Below, piece after piece: positions 46,979 through 56,202 of a stretch of DNA of 64,000 bases; position 1 is the first letter of the stretch; each line of letters starts with the position of its first letter. Below the pieces are notes generated by a model. The model did no database searches, was not told the origin of the DNA, and saw nothing but the letters and a program-made list of their open reading frames with translations. This DNA comes from Smithella sp. GTDB taxonomy: Bacteria > Desulfobacterota > Syntrophia > Syntrophales > Smithellaceae. A program made the translations under genes and the position numbers. The stretch covers positions 1 to 64,000 of the forward strand of contig SCVW01000030.1 of the NCBI GenBank assembly GCA_007244375.1, in the 5' to 3' direction.

Positions 46979-48397
46979 TTACTCCTTATAAGTTTTGCTT
47001 GTAAAAATGCTTCTGAAGAGGAAGCCCGTTATTCTTGACGCAGCTTTAGCATAAAACAACAGTTCAGCGAAAGTGTGTTTGGAAAAAATATGACGCAGAA
47101 TAAAACCGGGACGCAAATAAAAATTACGATAAGCTTTATAATAGTATCGTCTGACTGCTTCACCGGGTACGGAATCCAGTTTTAAGATAGGTTCAGCGAG
47201 ATTATAAATATCCCATTTCTGGTGTAAAAGCAAATCTTTCCGTAAAAAGTCCTGATACAGAGCAGTTCCTGGATATGGGGTAGTAATATTGAAAACAGCA
47301 AATTGAATTCCGGAATTTTTGGCGAAAGCAAGAGTTCTTTCCATACTGTCCAGTGTTTCTCCTGGATTGCCAAACATAAAAGCCCCACGGATATTGATTT
47401 TTGCCGCTTTGGTCCAGTCAACAACCTTCTGAAATTGGGCTGAATTGGTTCCCTTGTTGATGTTTTTCAAGATTTTCTCATCGATAGATTCAAAACCGTA
47501 CATAATTTGATGGCATCCGGCTTTCTTCATCAGCAAAAGTAATTCCGGTGTAACGCTGTCCACCCGTGAAAAACAAGACCAGGATAACTTTATTTCTTTT
47601 GCAAGAATTAACTGACATAATTCGGCAACATTTTTTTTGTTGGCGGTGAAAGTGTCGTCATAGAAAGATATTTCTCTGATACCATAATTTTTTTGGAGGT
47701 GTTCAATGTGCTCAATAATATTTAACGCGGACATAAGCCTGATTTTCAAGCCGAACATTTTTGAAAAACAAAAGGTACACTTGCCGGGACAGCCTCGGGA
47801 AGTTACCATACCGATGGAAGGTTCATTTTTTGCCGCTCCTAAAGCAGAATGATACAACCTCATCGGCAGCTTATTATATGCCGGCAGAGGTAAACTATTC
47901 AAATCCATGTATGTTTCGGCATCGGGATTGACAATAACTTCGTTATCGGATTTTCTCCATGTTAGATTGGGTATAAGATTATAAGGACTTTCTTTGGCTA
48001 ATTCTGTAACTGGAATTTCCCCTTCATTTCGAACAACCATGTCACAAATCTTGTCACGAACAAGCTCTTTGTGAAATACAGTAGGATGCGCACCGCCCAT
48101 TATTATTTTGATGCAGGGAAAAGCTTCACGTACCTTCTTCGCAATAATTATAGCACAGGTGATTTCCGGAGTGGTTGCCGTAATGCCGACAAAATCCGTA
48201 GAAGGATTAATCATGGAAATAATTTCCGGAATCTCTAACTGTAAGACAGCGGCATCTATTATTTGTGAAGTATGTCCTTGTTTATCCCATATTGCTGATA
48301 GTAAAGCTATGCCTAATGGAGGATTCTCGGGATTAATTATCCTCCATATGTTATTTGCGGAAATTTTCCGCGGCGGATTAATAAAAACAAAATTCAT
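46979..48397 (-). CDS. B12-binding-domain radical SAM protein
   Basis: A 472-residue enzyme with an N-terminal cobalamin-binding-like domain (PPLGIALLSAIWDKQGH, IIMGGAHPTVFHKEL, VVRNEGEIPVTEL) and a radical SAM core (TSRGCPGKCTFC, about residue 200; MFGNPGETLDSMERTL later). It precedes the GT2 and SPASM genes in one operon, and a SAM methyltransferase gene lies 50 bases upstream. A C-methylation or rearrangement of a sugar or lipid is a reasonable but unproved role. Confidence 0.9.
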   Translation of the reverse strand: MNFVFINPPRKISANNIWRIINPENPPLGIALLSAIWDKQGHTSQIIDAAVLQLEIPEIISMINPSTDFVGITATTPEITCAIIIAKKVREAFPCIKIIMGGAHPTVFHKELVRDKICDMVVRNEGEIPVTELAKESPYNLIPNLTWRKSDNEVIVNPDAETYMDLNSLPLPAYNKLPMRLYHSALGAAKNEPSIGMVTSRGCPGKCTFCFSKMFGLKIRLMSALNIIEHIEHLQKNYGIREISFYDDTFTANKKNVAELCQLILAKEIKLSWSCFSRVDSVTPELLLLMKKAGCHQIMYGFESIDEKILKNINKGTNSAQFQKVVDWTKAAKINIRGAFMFGNPGETLDSMERTLAFAKNSGIQFAVFNITTPYPGTALYQDFLRKDLLLHQKWDIYNLAEPILKLDSVPGEAVRRYYYKAYRNFYLRPGFILRHIFSKHTFAELLFYAKAASRITGFLFRSIFTSKTYKE

Positions 48398-48447
48398 TTA
48401 TTTAATTAATTAACAACCTGTGTTTAGTTTAAACGGTTTGTATGTTT

Positions 48448-49203
48448 TCAGCAGCCTGTTAATTGTTTTTTCCGGGCAATAAGTATAAGTGACTGCCCTA
48501 ATGGTGGTTTGATTATTTTTTCAGCAAATCCTAAAAAAGGTACTAACTTATCAAATATTTTCGTCTGGTTTTCAGGCAACTCTTCGTTTTTAAATATTCG
48601 GCCATTGATAAACCAGCCGAATAAACCCAGGAAATTTAAATAATAGAATTTAACTATATCCAGATTTTTCCCCTGCATAATTATTTTTAATTGTTTTTTA
48701 TTGTATCGTCTATAATGTCCGAAAGCCTTGTCCATTGAACCATAAAGCATATTTAAAGCCGGGACAAGAATTATTAGCCGTCCGCCCGGTTGCAAAAGAG
48801 AAATCATGTTTTCAACAGCTTTATGGTCATTTTTCAGATGCTCGAGAATATTCAGGCAAATGATAGTGTCATACATAGTCACAGCGAAAGGAGATGAATC
48901 AATGTCCTGGATATCTGCCCTGAAGACGTTGAAATTTGATTTATCGCGGAATGAATACTTGGTATTTAAATAATCAATATAGCTTTGTTCTATATCGATG
49001 AGAGTTAACTTTTTTTTAAAAATAATAAAATCGGTAATGTTCCCGATTCCAGCGCCTACTTCTAGGATATTATTACCGATAAAATTTTGGATATTATTGT
49101 ATATCCAGCGGTTATAGTTATAACGTTCGGATAGTAGTAACAAGGAATGCTTTACTTTATCTTTGTCAGATATTGTTTCTTTGATGTTATACTCTCCTTC
49201 CAA
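48448..49203 (-). CDS. Class I SAM-dependent methyltransferase
   Basis: A 251-residue methyltransferase with motif I ILEVGAGIGNITDFI (about residue 46), DTIICLNILEHLKNDHKAV as the motif for the post-II strand (about residue 112), and a third motif around GGRLIILVPALNMLYGSMD. This is the UbiE/Coq5-like subgroup found in many glycan clusters, with unknown acceptor. It is the first gene of the minus-strand radical SAM operon and is read from the 245-base divergent region shared with the 49449 gene. Confidence 0.88.
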   Translation of the reverse strand: MEGEYNIKETISDKDKVKHSLLLLSERYNYNRWIYNNIQNFIGNNILEVGAGIGNITDFIIFKKKLTLIDIEQSYIDYLNTKYSFRDKSNFNVFRADIQDIDSSPFAVTMYDTIICLNILEHLKNDHKAVENMISLLQPGGRLIILVPALNMLYGSMDKAFGHYRRYNKKQLKIIMQGKNLDIVKFYYLNFLGLFGWFINGRIFKNEELPENQTKIFDKLVPFLGFAEKIIKPPLGQSLILIARKKQLTGC

Positions 49204-49448
49204 AGGATTCGTGCTGACATTATACTCATATAAGGATGCAATGCAATTCTCGATTTTTTAAAGTAACGTTTATTTGACTCAATTCAACTGAGATAATGAT
49301 TAAGGGTTGATTTATAACTTAAAATATTACTTTACAAGAAAAACTGCAAATATTAGATTGACTCTGCATTGTTTATTTGTTGTGGCGCTGTTGTAATGCG
49401 AAATACGCTGTTCAATCAAGATTATAGAAAAATTGATTAATAAAGATT

Positions 49449-51116
49449 ATGGCATTACGGGAATTATCAGTTAATAAGCACGAATTATCCGAAGCATCAC
49501 CTCTTCAAAGATTTTTTCTTTTCTTCAACAGATGGAATGGTTTTGATTTATTAGTAGTACTAATCTGTGTGGCGAGTTTCTGCTGCAGCTGGATTGAATC
49601 TATAGTTAATTATGATAATCTTCATTGGGGTAGTGCTTATCTTTGCGCACTGGATTTAAAGAGAGGAGCTATCCCGCATTCGCAGGCACTCATTTTCTAT
49701 GGATTTTTCCAGACATGGTTTCATAGCATTGCATTAACCGTGTTCGGGGAAAGATTGATGAGTGTTGGAATTATAACAGGGCTATTTTATTCTCTTACAT
49801 TATTCTTATCTTATCGGGTTTTTCTCCGGTTCATGCCTAAACACTTAAGTTTTATTGCGGTACTGTTCATTTTTCTGATTCATCCGTATGTTTTTTATCC
49901 GGCTCCTAATTATTTCATGTACACATTTCAGCTACTGGCGCTGATTTTTTACTTAAAATATTCCGAAAATCGGTTTAACGGTTTTCTGGCAGGAATTTTT
50001 ATCAGTATATCGTTACTTTCGAGGTACTCTTCGTTTATCGCCATTCTTCCGCCATTTATAGTTTTACTCGGTTGGGAATTTTTTACCGTTCAGGGTACAA
50101 AAAAACGCGTCATCGAAAAAATCGCGATCGTGGGTGCAGGACTTATCGTTCCTTTAATAATATTTACCGTGTATTTGGCAATGAATTCCGCACTGGGTAA
50201 TTTCTTTTATCAGATGGGGATAACATCCAAAGTATGGGGCAAAGTCGGCAGCGTTGACACCTATTTGAATTTTATAGCTTCTATGCTCCAAATCAATGAG
50301 AGTTATACCTCTGATCTTCGGGGTAAATTCTTCACATTAATATTGATAGTCTGTTTATTCATAATTTTTCGTGAAGGCATCAGAAAAATATTCTATAAAC
50401 CTGTAATGTCGGTTTACGCACATTACAGTATCGCCGCGGTATGCTTGGTAACAGTCTTTGGATATTTTAATTCATTGCACGTCTATGAGACATTCCGGTT
50501 GGTCAACGGAGCTTCTTTGGGAATTGGTATAGTTGTTTTCGTCCTTTATAATTTTTTCTCTCAGACCATAAAACCGGTAAAGTATTTGATTGTCATTTCC
50601 GGTGTTCTGCTGTGTTTATATTTATCAGCTACCATGTTTTTTGTTAAAACCACTTCGTCGTATTATCCCTGGGAAATGGACGTTTTGTTCAACAATGGAG
50701 TAACCAATAAAAATATTGCGATATTCAAAGGCAAGCTTTTATCCAAGGAGTATAATGATTTCTATCAGGAAGTGTTTGATGCAATCGCGCCTTATAAGAA
50801 GTCGTGTTACATTCTTAATTATACATCAGATGTGATCGCTTTTTTAATTAACGATTTGCCGCGCATACAGAGCGCACCGATATATTTCAAATGGCTGGAT
50901 GATATTTCCAAACAGGCGGAAATAGTAGACCGGAATCAGGCTGTCATACTTTGCTATAAGGCATTACATTTGCCGGATTATAAGATCATTTTTAATAAAA
51001 AATGGCCCGCTGAAATACCATGGATGGAGAGTGATTATTTGTTCATTTATGCGCCAAAGCATTGTGCCAATGATGTCCCTGCACCGTTTGGAAACTTTGA
51101 TTTGCGTAATCATTAA
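49449..51116 (+). CDS. Multi-span membrane GT-C-like protein
   Basis: A 555-residue protein with about ten hydrophobic helices and a C-terminal soluble part (from about residue 405). DNLHWGSAYLCALDLKRGAIP just after the first helix puts acidic and His residues in the first external loop, a placement typical of GT-C enzymes that use polyprenyl-phosphate sugars, but the classical DxD/ExD pair is not plain. I do not recognise a named family. It stands beside radical SAM and polyprenyl-phosphate sugar synthase genes, which supports a glycosyl-transfer role. Confidence 0.65.
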   Translation: MALRELSVNKHELSEASPLQRFFLFFNRWNGFDLLVVLICVASFCCSWIESIVNYDNLHWGSAYLCALDLKRGAIPHSQALIFYGFFQTWFHSIALTVFGERLMSVGIITGLFYSLTLFLSYRVFLRFMPKHLSFIAVLFIFLIHPYVFYPAPNYFMYTFQLLALIFYLKYSENRFNGFLAGIFISISLLSRYSSFIAILPPFIVLLGWEFFTVQGTKKRVIEKIAIVGAGLIVPLIIFTVYLAMNSALGNFFYQMGITSKVWGKVGSVDTYLNFIASMLQINESYTSDLRGKFFTLILIVCLFIIFREGIRKIFYKPVMSVYAHYSIAAVCLVTVFGYFNSLHVYETFRLVNGASLGIGIVVFVLYNFFSQTIKPVKYLIVISGVLLCLYLSATMFFVKTTSSYYPWEMDVLFNNGVTNKNIAIFKGKLLSKEYNDFYQEVFDAIAPYKKSCYILNYTSDVIAFLINDLPRIQSAPIYFKWLDDISKQAEIVDRNQAVILCYKALHLPDYKIIFNKKWPAEIPWMESDYLFIYAPKHCANDVPAPFGNFDLRNH

Positions 51117-51171
51117 TACGTATCTTAATGACAGTCGAATAGGGACTCAATATTTCAGAATAAATATTTCT

Positions 51172-51200
51172 TTGACACACAAAACCGTTCTTCATATACT
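51172..51200 (+). promoter_or_regulatory. Strong sigma-70-type promoter for the TPR gene
   Basis: TTGACA (51172-51177), a 17-base spacer and TATACT (51195-51200) are near-consensus. The transcription start would fall at about 51207, within the first bases of the palindromic element that begins at 51205, so the mRNA leader would be the element itself. Confidence 0.72.
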
Positions 51201-51204
51201 TTTA

Positions 51205-51307
51205 CCCCGATAGACCAAGAAAGCCACGCTTTTCAAAGCGGGGATGAATGGAAAATGAAATTAAAGCAATCAAGAAAGCTCTGGCCTTTAGCCGAGCTCT
51301 AACGGGG
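51205..51307. repeat. Palindromic element, copy A
   Basis: A 103-base copy of the element at 58196 and 60298. It starts CCCCGATAGACC and ends GCTCTAACGGGG, with the shared core around AAAGCGGGGATGAATGG. The left arm of its inner hairpin is degenerate and it is one base shorter than the others. It contains the ATG (51248) of the TPR gene, with GGGG just upstream as a possible ribosome-binding site, and encodes the first ~20 residues of that protein. Confidence 0.85.
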
Positions 51308-53053
51308 TTTACCGTGAATAATGAAACTCTCATTCAAGAAAAAGTAACAGAGGCTTGCGGTCGTAAGAAAAAACACGACTGCCTCATGATCCTTCTTGTG
51401 CTTATCGTTACCGCCTTTGTCTTTTCCGGCAGCCTGGCACTTGACTGGACCAACTGGGACGATGATTTGTTAATTTACGAGAACCGTTTGGTAAAAGAGG
51501 GAACGATCAAAGATATTTTCACAAAACCTGCCGACTATAATACCTATAATCCGCTGGTGATTGTTTCTTTCGCGTTGGAATGGAAACTGGTAAAGGATAA
51601 TCCTTTTATTTATCACCTGGATAACTTGCTGTTGCACCTGCTTTGTACGTTATTGGCTTTGTTATTTTTTCGCCGCATGGGCCTTTCTATTTTGTGGAGT
51701 GGCTTTGCGGCCCTGCTTTTCGGTATCCATCCGATGCGGGTAGAATCAGTGGCATGGATAACCGAGCGCAAGGATCTGCTCTACGGACTCTTCTACCTGG
51801 CAGCTCTGCTTACCTATATTCGCTACATTTTCTCCGGGAAAAATGTACAATTACTTTTTGTCTTTATGTTTTTCGTGTTGTCACTTCTTAGCAAAGGACA
51901 GGCCGTATCGTTACCATTCGCTCTGGTTTTACTGGATTGGTATTTTAAAAGAAAGATTGACCGGAAAGCTGTAATGGAGAAGGTGATTTTCTTTACGGTT
52001 TCTCTGATAACTGGTCTTGTGGGCAGTACATTTTTCATAAAAAATGTTTACATTACAACCGACAGCAAGGCAATTGTAAACGTTTTCGGTCTTTTAGAGC
52101 AGATTATCTTGGGTGGATATGCTTATACCGTATACATATTGAAGTCTGTTTTCCCCTATGCAACATCGGCACTATATCCCATACCAACTGCACTTAATGT
52201 GGAACACTGGGCAGGAGCGGCAATAGCATTAGTTATCTTTTTCGGTGCTTTAGCTGTCTGGCGAAAGTATCGTTTTGTAACTTTCGGTCTCTTGTTCTTT
52301 ACCTTTAATATTTTCTTACTTCTCCTGCCGTTTTTGGCGAACGAATCCGCCTTCCTTAATGATCATTATACTTATATTGCCTGTGTCGGTCTTTTTTTCG
52401 TTATTGCCATGGGTCTCCAACAATTATCAGAAAGGACTCCATACCGGCTTATGGCAGCCGGATTTACTGTGATCATGTTGGTCGCTTTTTGTGCATTAAC
52501 AATGAAGTATATTCCCGTATGGAAGAATAGTGAAACTCTATGGACTGGTGTAATCGAAAAATATCCGGCTAAAATTGCGATCGCCTATCTCAACAGAGGA
52601 CATTATTATTATAAGAACAATCAGCCCGATAAAGCTCTCAATAATTTCAACACGGCTATTGAGGTGGATCCGGAATATCCGTTAGCCTACATCGACCGCA
52701 GCTCCGTCTATTTAGACAGAAACGATATCGAAAAAGTATTGCAGGATTACAGCCACTATCTTGGATTCCTGCCTCCTTTTTATATTAACGGTAATGTTCC
52801 CAATCCGCTTGTCTCTGACGTATTGGGTAACAGAGGGGTGATTTATTCCAAAAAGGGCTTATACGAGAAAGCGTTGATTGATTTTGACCTGGCTATCAGA
52901 TTAAAACCACTCAATCCCATCAACTATTTAAACAGGGCTTATGCGTATTACAGTTTAGGGCACCTTGCCGAAGCAAAACAGGATGTGCTAACGGCGCGGG
53001 GAATGGGTGCTAATGTAGATCCCGCTTTTGAGAAATTACTTAAGCTACGTTAA
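51248..53053 (+). CDS. Membrane protein with C-terminal TPR domain (TMTC-like)
   Basis: A 601-residue protein. The N-terminal ~20 residues come from the palindromic element. About ten hydrophobic helices follow (residues ~47-430) with DWTNWDDDLLIYENR in the first external loop and HPMRVESVAWITERKDLL, the family's conserved block, at about residue 174. Residues ~440-600 are tetratricopeptide repeats (YLNRGHYYYKNNQPDKALNN and similar). This resembles the GT-C/TPR family that includes eukaryotic TMTC O-mannosyltransferases. A glycosyl-transferring role in the periplasm is an inference. The Met at residue 47 (51386) could be the ancestral start. Confidence 0.8.
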   Translation: MENEIKAIKKALAFSRALTGFTVNNETLIQEKVTEACGRKKKHDCLMILLVLIVTAFVFSGSLALDWTNWDDDLLIYENRLVKEGTIKDIFTKPADYNTYNPLVIVSFALEWKLVKDNPFIYHLDNLLLHLLCTLLALLFFRRMGLSILWSGFAALLFGIHPMRVESVAWITERKDLLYGLFYLAALLTYIRYIFSGKNVQLLFVFMFFVLSLLSKGQAVSLPFALVLLDWYFKRKIDRKAVMEKVIFFTVSLITGLVGSTFFIKNVYITTDSKAIVNVFGLLEQIILGGYAYTVYILKSVFPYATSALYPIPTALNVEHWAGAAIALVIFFGALAVWRKYRFVTFGLLFFTFNIFLLLLPFLANESAFLNDHYTYIACVGLFFVIAMGLQQLSERTPYRLMAAGFTVIMLVAFCALTMKYIPVWKNSETLWTGVIEKYPAKIAIAYLNRGHYYYKNNQPDKALNNFNTAIEVDPEYPLAYIDRSSVYLDRNDIEKVLQDYSHYLGFLPPFYINGNVPNPLVSDVLGNRGVIYSKKGLYEKALIDFDLAIRLKPLNPINYLNRAYAYYSLGHLAEAKQDVLTARGMGANVDPAFEKLLKLR

Positions 53054-53118
53054 GTACAATACAGATTATACTATTGTATGATATTACTTTTATATCTTAA
53101 ATAGATTTCACTATTGAA

Positions 53119-53147
53119 TTGACATGCAATAACAATTCACCTAGACT
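53119..53147 (+). promoter_or_regulatory. Promoter of first tandem B12-radical SAM gene
   Basis: TTGACA (53119-53124), 17 bases and TAGACT (53142-53147). The same boxes with the same spacing and a near-identical spacer precede the second copy (54665-54693), while the leader beyond them has diverged, which supports a functional site. Confidence 0.65.
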
Positions 53148-53192
53148 CCTGTCTCAAAGGTAGTCTTTATTAAAAAATCAAACAAGTATACT

Positions 53193-54602
53193 ATGCGGCC
53201 TTTAAAAATATTCCTTGTCAGTCTGGGATTCAGAAAATCAGTTTTGGGCACAACTCCGCCTCTCGGAATAATGTACCTTGCGGCTTACATCCGGCAGAAA
53301 TTTAATGTCGAGATACGGATTATTAATCAGAAATTAAATAATATATCCGACGATGAGATCGTAAAACAGGCTAAAGAATTTGAAGCTGATGTAGTCGGGT
53401 TGAGTATGCTGACCACAAACGCGTACAGTCTTCCGTACATTACAAAAAATCTAAAAATTGTACTTCCTGATGCACTGATAGTTATCGGTGGCCCGCATGC
53501 TTCCGCTTTTGGAGAAAAATCACTGGAGGGTAACCTTGCCGATGTGGCGGTGCCGTACGAGGGAGAACTTACTTTCGAGGCATTGATCAATGCTTATTTT
53601 GAAGGTAGCGACATATCCGAAGTGCCCGGTATAACGAGGCGCACTAAAGACGGTATAGTGACCAATCCCGGAGTTATTCCATTAGTGGAAGATATCGATA
53701 CGCTGCCATTTCCGGCATACGATCTTATCGATCTTAAAGCATACTGGAAGATCAATGCCATGACTGCTTTAATGCATATGAAGTATGCTCCTCTTTTCAG
53801 CAGCAGGGGCTGTCCTTTTAAATGCATTTACTGTCACAGGATTTTCGGAGATAGGTTTCGTGTTCATTCGGCACAGAGAATTGTCGAAGAAATGAAATTT
53901 TACATAAAAAAATATGGTGCCGATAGTTTTGAGATCTACGATGATATTTTCAATCATGACAGAAAAAGGATGTTTGAAGTTTGCGGACTTATCGGAAAAC
54001 TTGAAAATAAGGTCAAGTTGTTTTTCCCCAATGGGCTACGGATGGATGAACTGAACAAAAATTCAATTGACTCTCTTGCTGATGCAGGTATGTGCTACTG
54101 TGCCTGTCCGCTGGAATCGGGATCGCCGCGAATTCAAAAGTTTATGGGAAAACGTCTTGATATACAAAAATACCTGGAGAATGTGGAATATATAGCATCG
54201 AAAAAAATATTTACTCAAGGCTTTGTAATGATGGGATTTCCATCTGAAACAGAAGAGGATTTAAAACAAACAATGGATGTTACCTGTCAGTCGCGGCTTC
54301 ACGTTGCAACAGTCTTCATTCTTACTCCTTTTCCTAATACAGAAGTATATGATATTGTCTTAAAAAGACATCCTGAAAAACTAAGGAATATCTACTATGA
54401 TGATAAAGAATACTTAAATATGAAACACAATTTTTCGGATGTTTCTGATGGAATGCTGTTTTACTATCAGAGAAAGGCAAACAGGAATTTTTATCTGAAT
54501 GCCAACAGGGTATTCCGTATTCTGAGGGACTTTCCTCAAACACACAGACTTCCCACTTATATTCCTGAATTTTTTAAAAGGATTTTGCAGGGCATCTATT
54601 AG
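53193..54602 (+). CDS. B12-binding-domain radical SAM protein, tandem copy 1
   Basis: A 469-residue enzyme: N-terminal cobalamin-binding-like domain (TTPPLGIMYLAAYIRQKF, VIGGPHASAFGEKSLEG, VPYEGELTFEAL) and radical SAM motif SSRGCPFKCIYC (about residue 204), followed by MMGFPSETEEDLKQTM and YYQRKANRNFYLN. The second copy follows after 139 bases and is highly similar along the whole length (roughly 80% by eye). Both have their own promoter, so they may serve different substrates or conditions. Confidence 0.9.
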   Translation: MRPLKIFLVSLGFRKSVLGTTPPLGIMYLAAYIRQKFNVEIRIINQKLNNISDDEIVKQAKEFEADVVGLSMLTTNAYSLPYITKNLKIVLPDALIVIGGPHASAFGEKSLEGNLADVAVPYEGELTFEALINAYFEGSDISEVPGITRRTKDGIVTNPGVIPLVEDIDTLPFPAYDLIDLKAYWKINAMTALMHMKYAPLFSSRGCPFKCIYCHRIFGDRFRVHSAQRIVEEMKFYIKKYGADSFEIYDDIFNHDRKRMFEVCGLIGKLENKVKLFFPNGLRMDELNKNSIDSLADAGMCYCACPLESGSPRIQKFMGKRLDIQKYLENVEYIASKKIFTQGFVMMGFPSETEEDLKQTMDVTCQSRLHVATVFILTPFPNTEVYDIVLKRHPEKLRNIYYDDKEYLNMKHNFSDVSDGMLFYYQRKANRNFYLNANRVFRILRDFPQTHRLPTYIPEFFKRILQGIY

Positions 54603-54664
54603 GGGTATTGATACTTTTCCCTTTCCTTTCAAAAGCAAATCATTGATTTTCAGTTACTATTGCA

Positions 54665-54693
54665 TTGACATACAGTAGCAATTCACCTAGACT
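54665..54693 (+). promoter_or_regulatory. Promoter of second tandem B12-radical SAM gene
   Basis: TTGACA (54665-54670), 17 bases and TAGACT (54688-54693), matching the promoter of the first copy in both boxes and in the last ten bases of the spacer. Confidence 0.65.
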
Positions 54694-54741
54694 TCAGCCT
54701 CTAAAAGAAAATTATTATCAAAGAAATCAAGCAGGTTTTCT

Positions 54742-56154
54742 ATGCGGCCTTTAAAAATATTCTTTGCCAGCCTTGGATTTCGAAAGTCAGTTTTAGGTAC
54801 GACACCGCCTCTCGGGCTAATGTATATCGCGGCTTATATCAGACAGAAGTTCAATGTTGAGATACGTATTATTAATCAAAAAGTGAATAACACGCCGGAT
54901 GATGAGATCGTAAAACAGGCTAAGGAATTCAGAGCCGATGTAGTCGGGTTGAGTATGCTGACCACCAACGTATACAGTCTTCCTTATATTACAAAAAATT
55001 TAAAAGCCTCGCTTCCTAATTCATTGATAGTTATTGGTGGTCCGCATGTTTCGGCTTTTGAAGAAAAATCGCTGGAAGGAAACTTGGCCGATGTAGCGGT
55101 GCCGTACGAGGGAGAACTTACTTTCGAATCGTTACTTAACGCTTATTCCGGAAATGGTGACATATCCGATGTAACCGGTATATTCAGGCGTACTAAGGAC
55201 GGCATAGTTACCAATCCGGGAATTACTCCATTTGTGGAAGATATTGATACATTACCGTTTCCCGCTTACGATCTTATTGATCTCCATGCATACTGGAAAA
55301 TCAATGCCATGACGGCTTTGACACACAAGAAATACGTCTCTTTTTTCAGCAGCCGCGGTTGTCCTTTTAAATGTATTTACTGTCACAGGATTTTCGGGGA
55401 CAAATTGCGTATTCATTCAGCACAAAGAATTTTTGAGGAAATGAAATTTTATATGAAAAAATACGGCGTTAATAGTTTTGAAATTATCGACGATATTTTC
55501 AATCATGATAAAAAAAGAGTGTTTGAAGTTTGCGAACTCATCGGGAAACTGGAAAACAAAGTTGGGTTATCTTTTCCCAACGGGCTGAGGGTTGATGAAC
55601 TAAGCGACAACATAATTGACGCTCTTACTGACTCAGGAATGTATTACTGTTCCTGCCCTTTAGAATCGGGATCTCCTCGGATTCAAAAGGTGATCGGGAA
55701 AAATCTCAATATCCGGAGATATCTGGAGAATGTGGAGTATACAGCGTCAAAAAAAATATTTACCTATGGATTCGTGATGATGGGATTTCCAACCGAAACC
55801 GAAAGCGATTTGAAACAAACACTGGATGTTGCCTGTCAGTCAAAACTTCACGCCGCATCCTTCTATACGCTAACTCCTTTTCCGAACACAAAAGTGTACG
55901 ATATTGCCATGAAAAATAATCCGGAAAAGCTCAAAAACATCAATTATGATGATAATGAGTATTCGCATATGAAGCACAATTTTTCAGATGTTCCCGATGA
56001 GATGTTGTTTTACTATCAGAGAAAGGCAAACAGGGATTTTCACATGAATCCTTCCAGGATATTCCGGATTCTGAGAGATTTTCCTCAGAGGCGAAGAATC
56101 CCGACTTATATTCCTGAATTTTTCAAAAGAGCTTCGAAAGGTGTTTTCAGTTAA
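54742..56154 (+). CDS. B12-binding-domain radical SAM protein, tandem copy 2
   Basis: A 470-residue paralogue of the preceding gene with all the same motifs: TTPPLGLMYIAAYIRQKF, VIGGPHVSAFEEKSLEG, SSRGCPFKCIYC at about residue 204 and MMGFPTETESDLKQTL. All three cluster cysteines are kept, so both copies look active. Differences are spread over the whole protein (for example the region around residues 155-165 and the C-terminus), as expected for an older duplication now under separate selection. Confidence 0.9.
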   Translation: MRPLKIFFASLGFRKSVLGTTPPLGLMYIAAYIRQKFNVEIRIINQKVNNTPDDEIVKQAKEFRADVVGLSMLTTNVYSLPYITKNLKASLPNSLIVIGGPHVSAFEEKSLEGNLADVAVPYEGELTFESLLNAYSGNGDISDVTGIFRRTKDGIVTNPGITPFVEDIDTLPFPAYDLIDLHAYWKINAMTALTHKKYVSFFSSRGCPFKCIYCHRIFGDKLRIHSAQRIFEEMKFYMKKYGVNSFEIIDDIFNHDKKRVFEVCELIGKLENKVGLSFPNGLRVDELSDNIIDALTDSGMYYCSCPLESGSPRIQKVIGKNLNIRRYLENVEYTASKKIFTYGFVMMGFPTETESDLKQTLDVACQSKLHAASFYTLTPFPNTKVYDIAMKNNPEKLKNINYDDNEYSHMKHNFSDVPDEMLFYYQRKANRDFHMNPSRIFRILRDFPQRRRIPTYIPEFFKRASKGVFS

Positions 56155-56202
56155 TACATAACCAAATAAAATATTTGAGACAGATTGCCGATTGTGCTGT
56201 TT

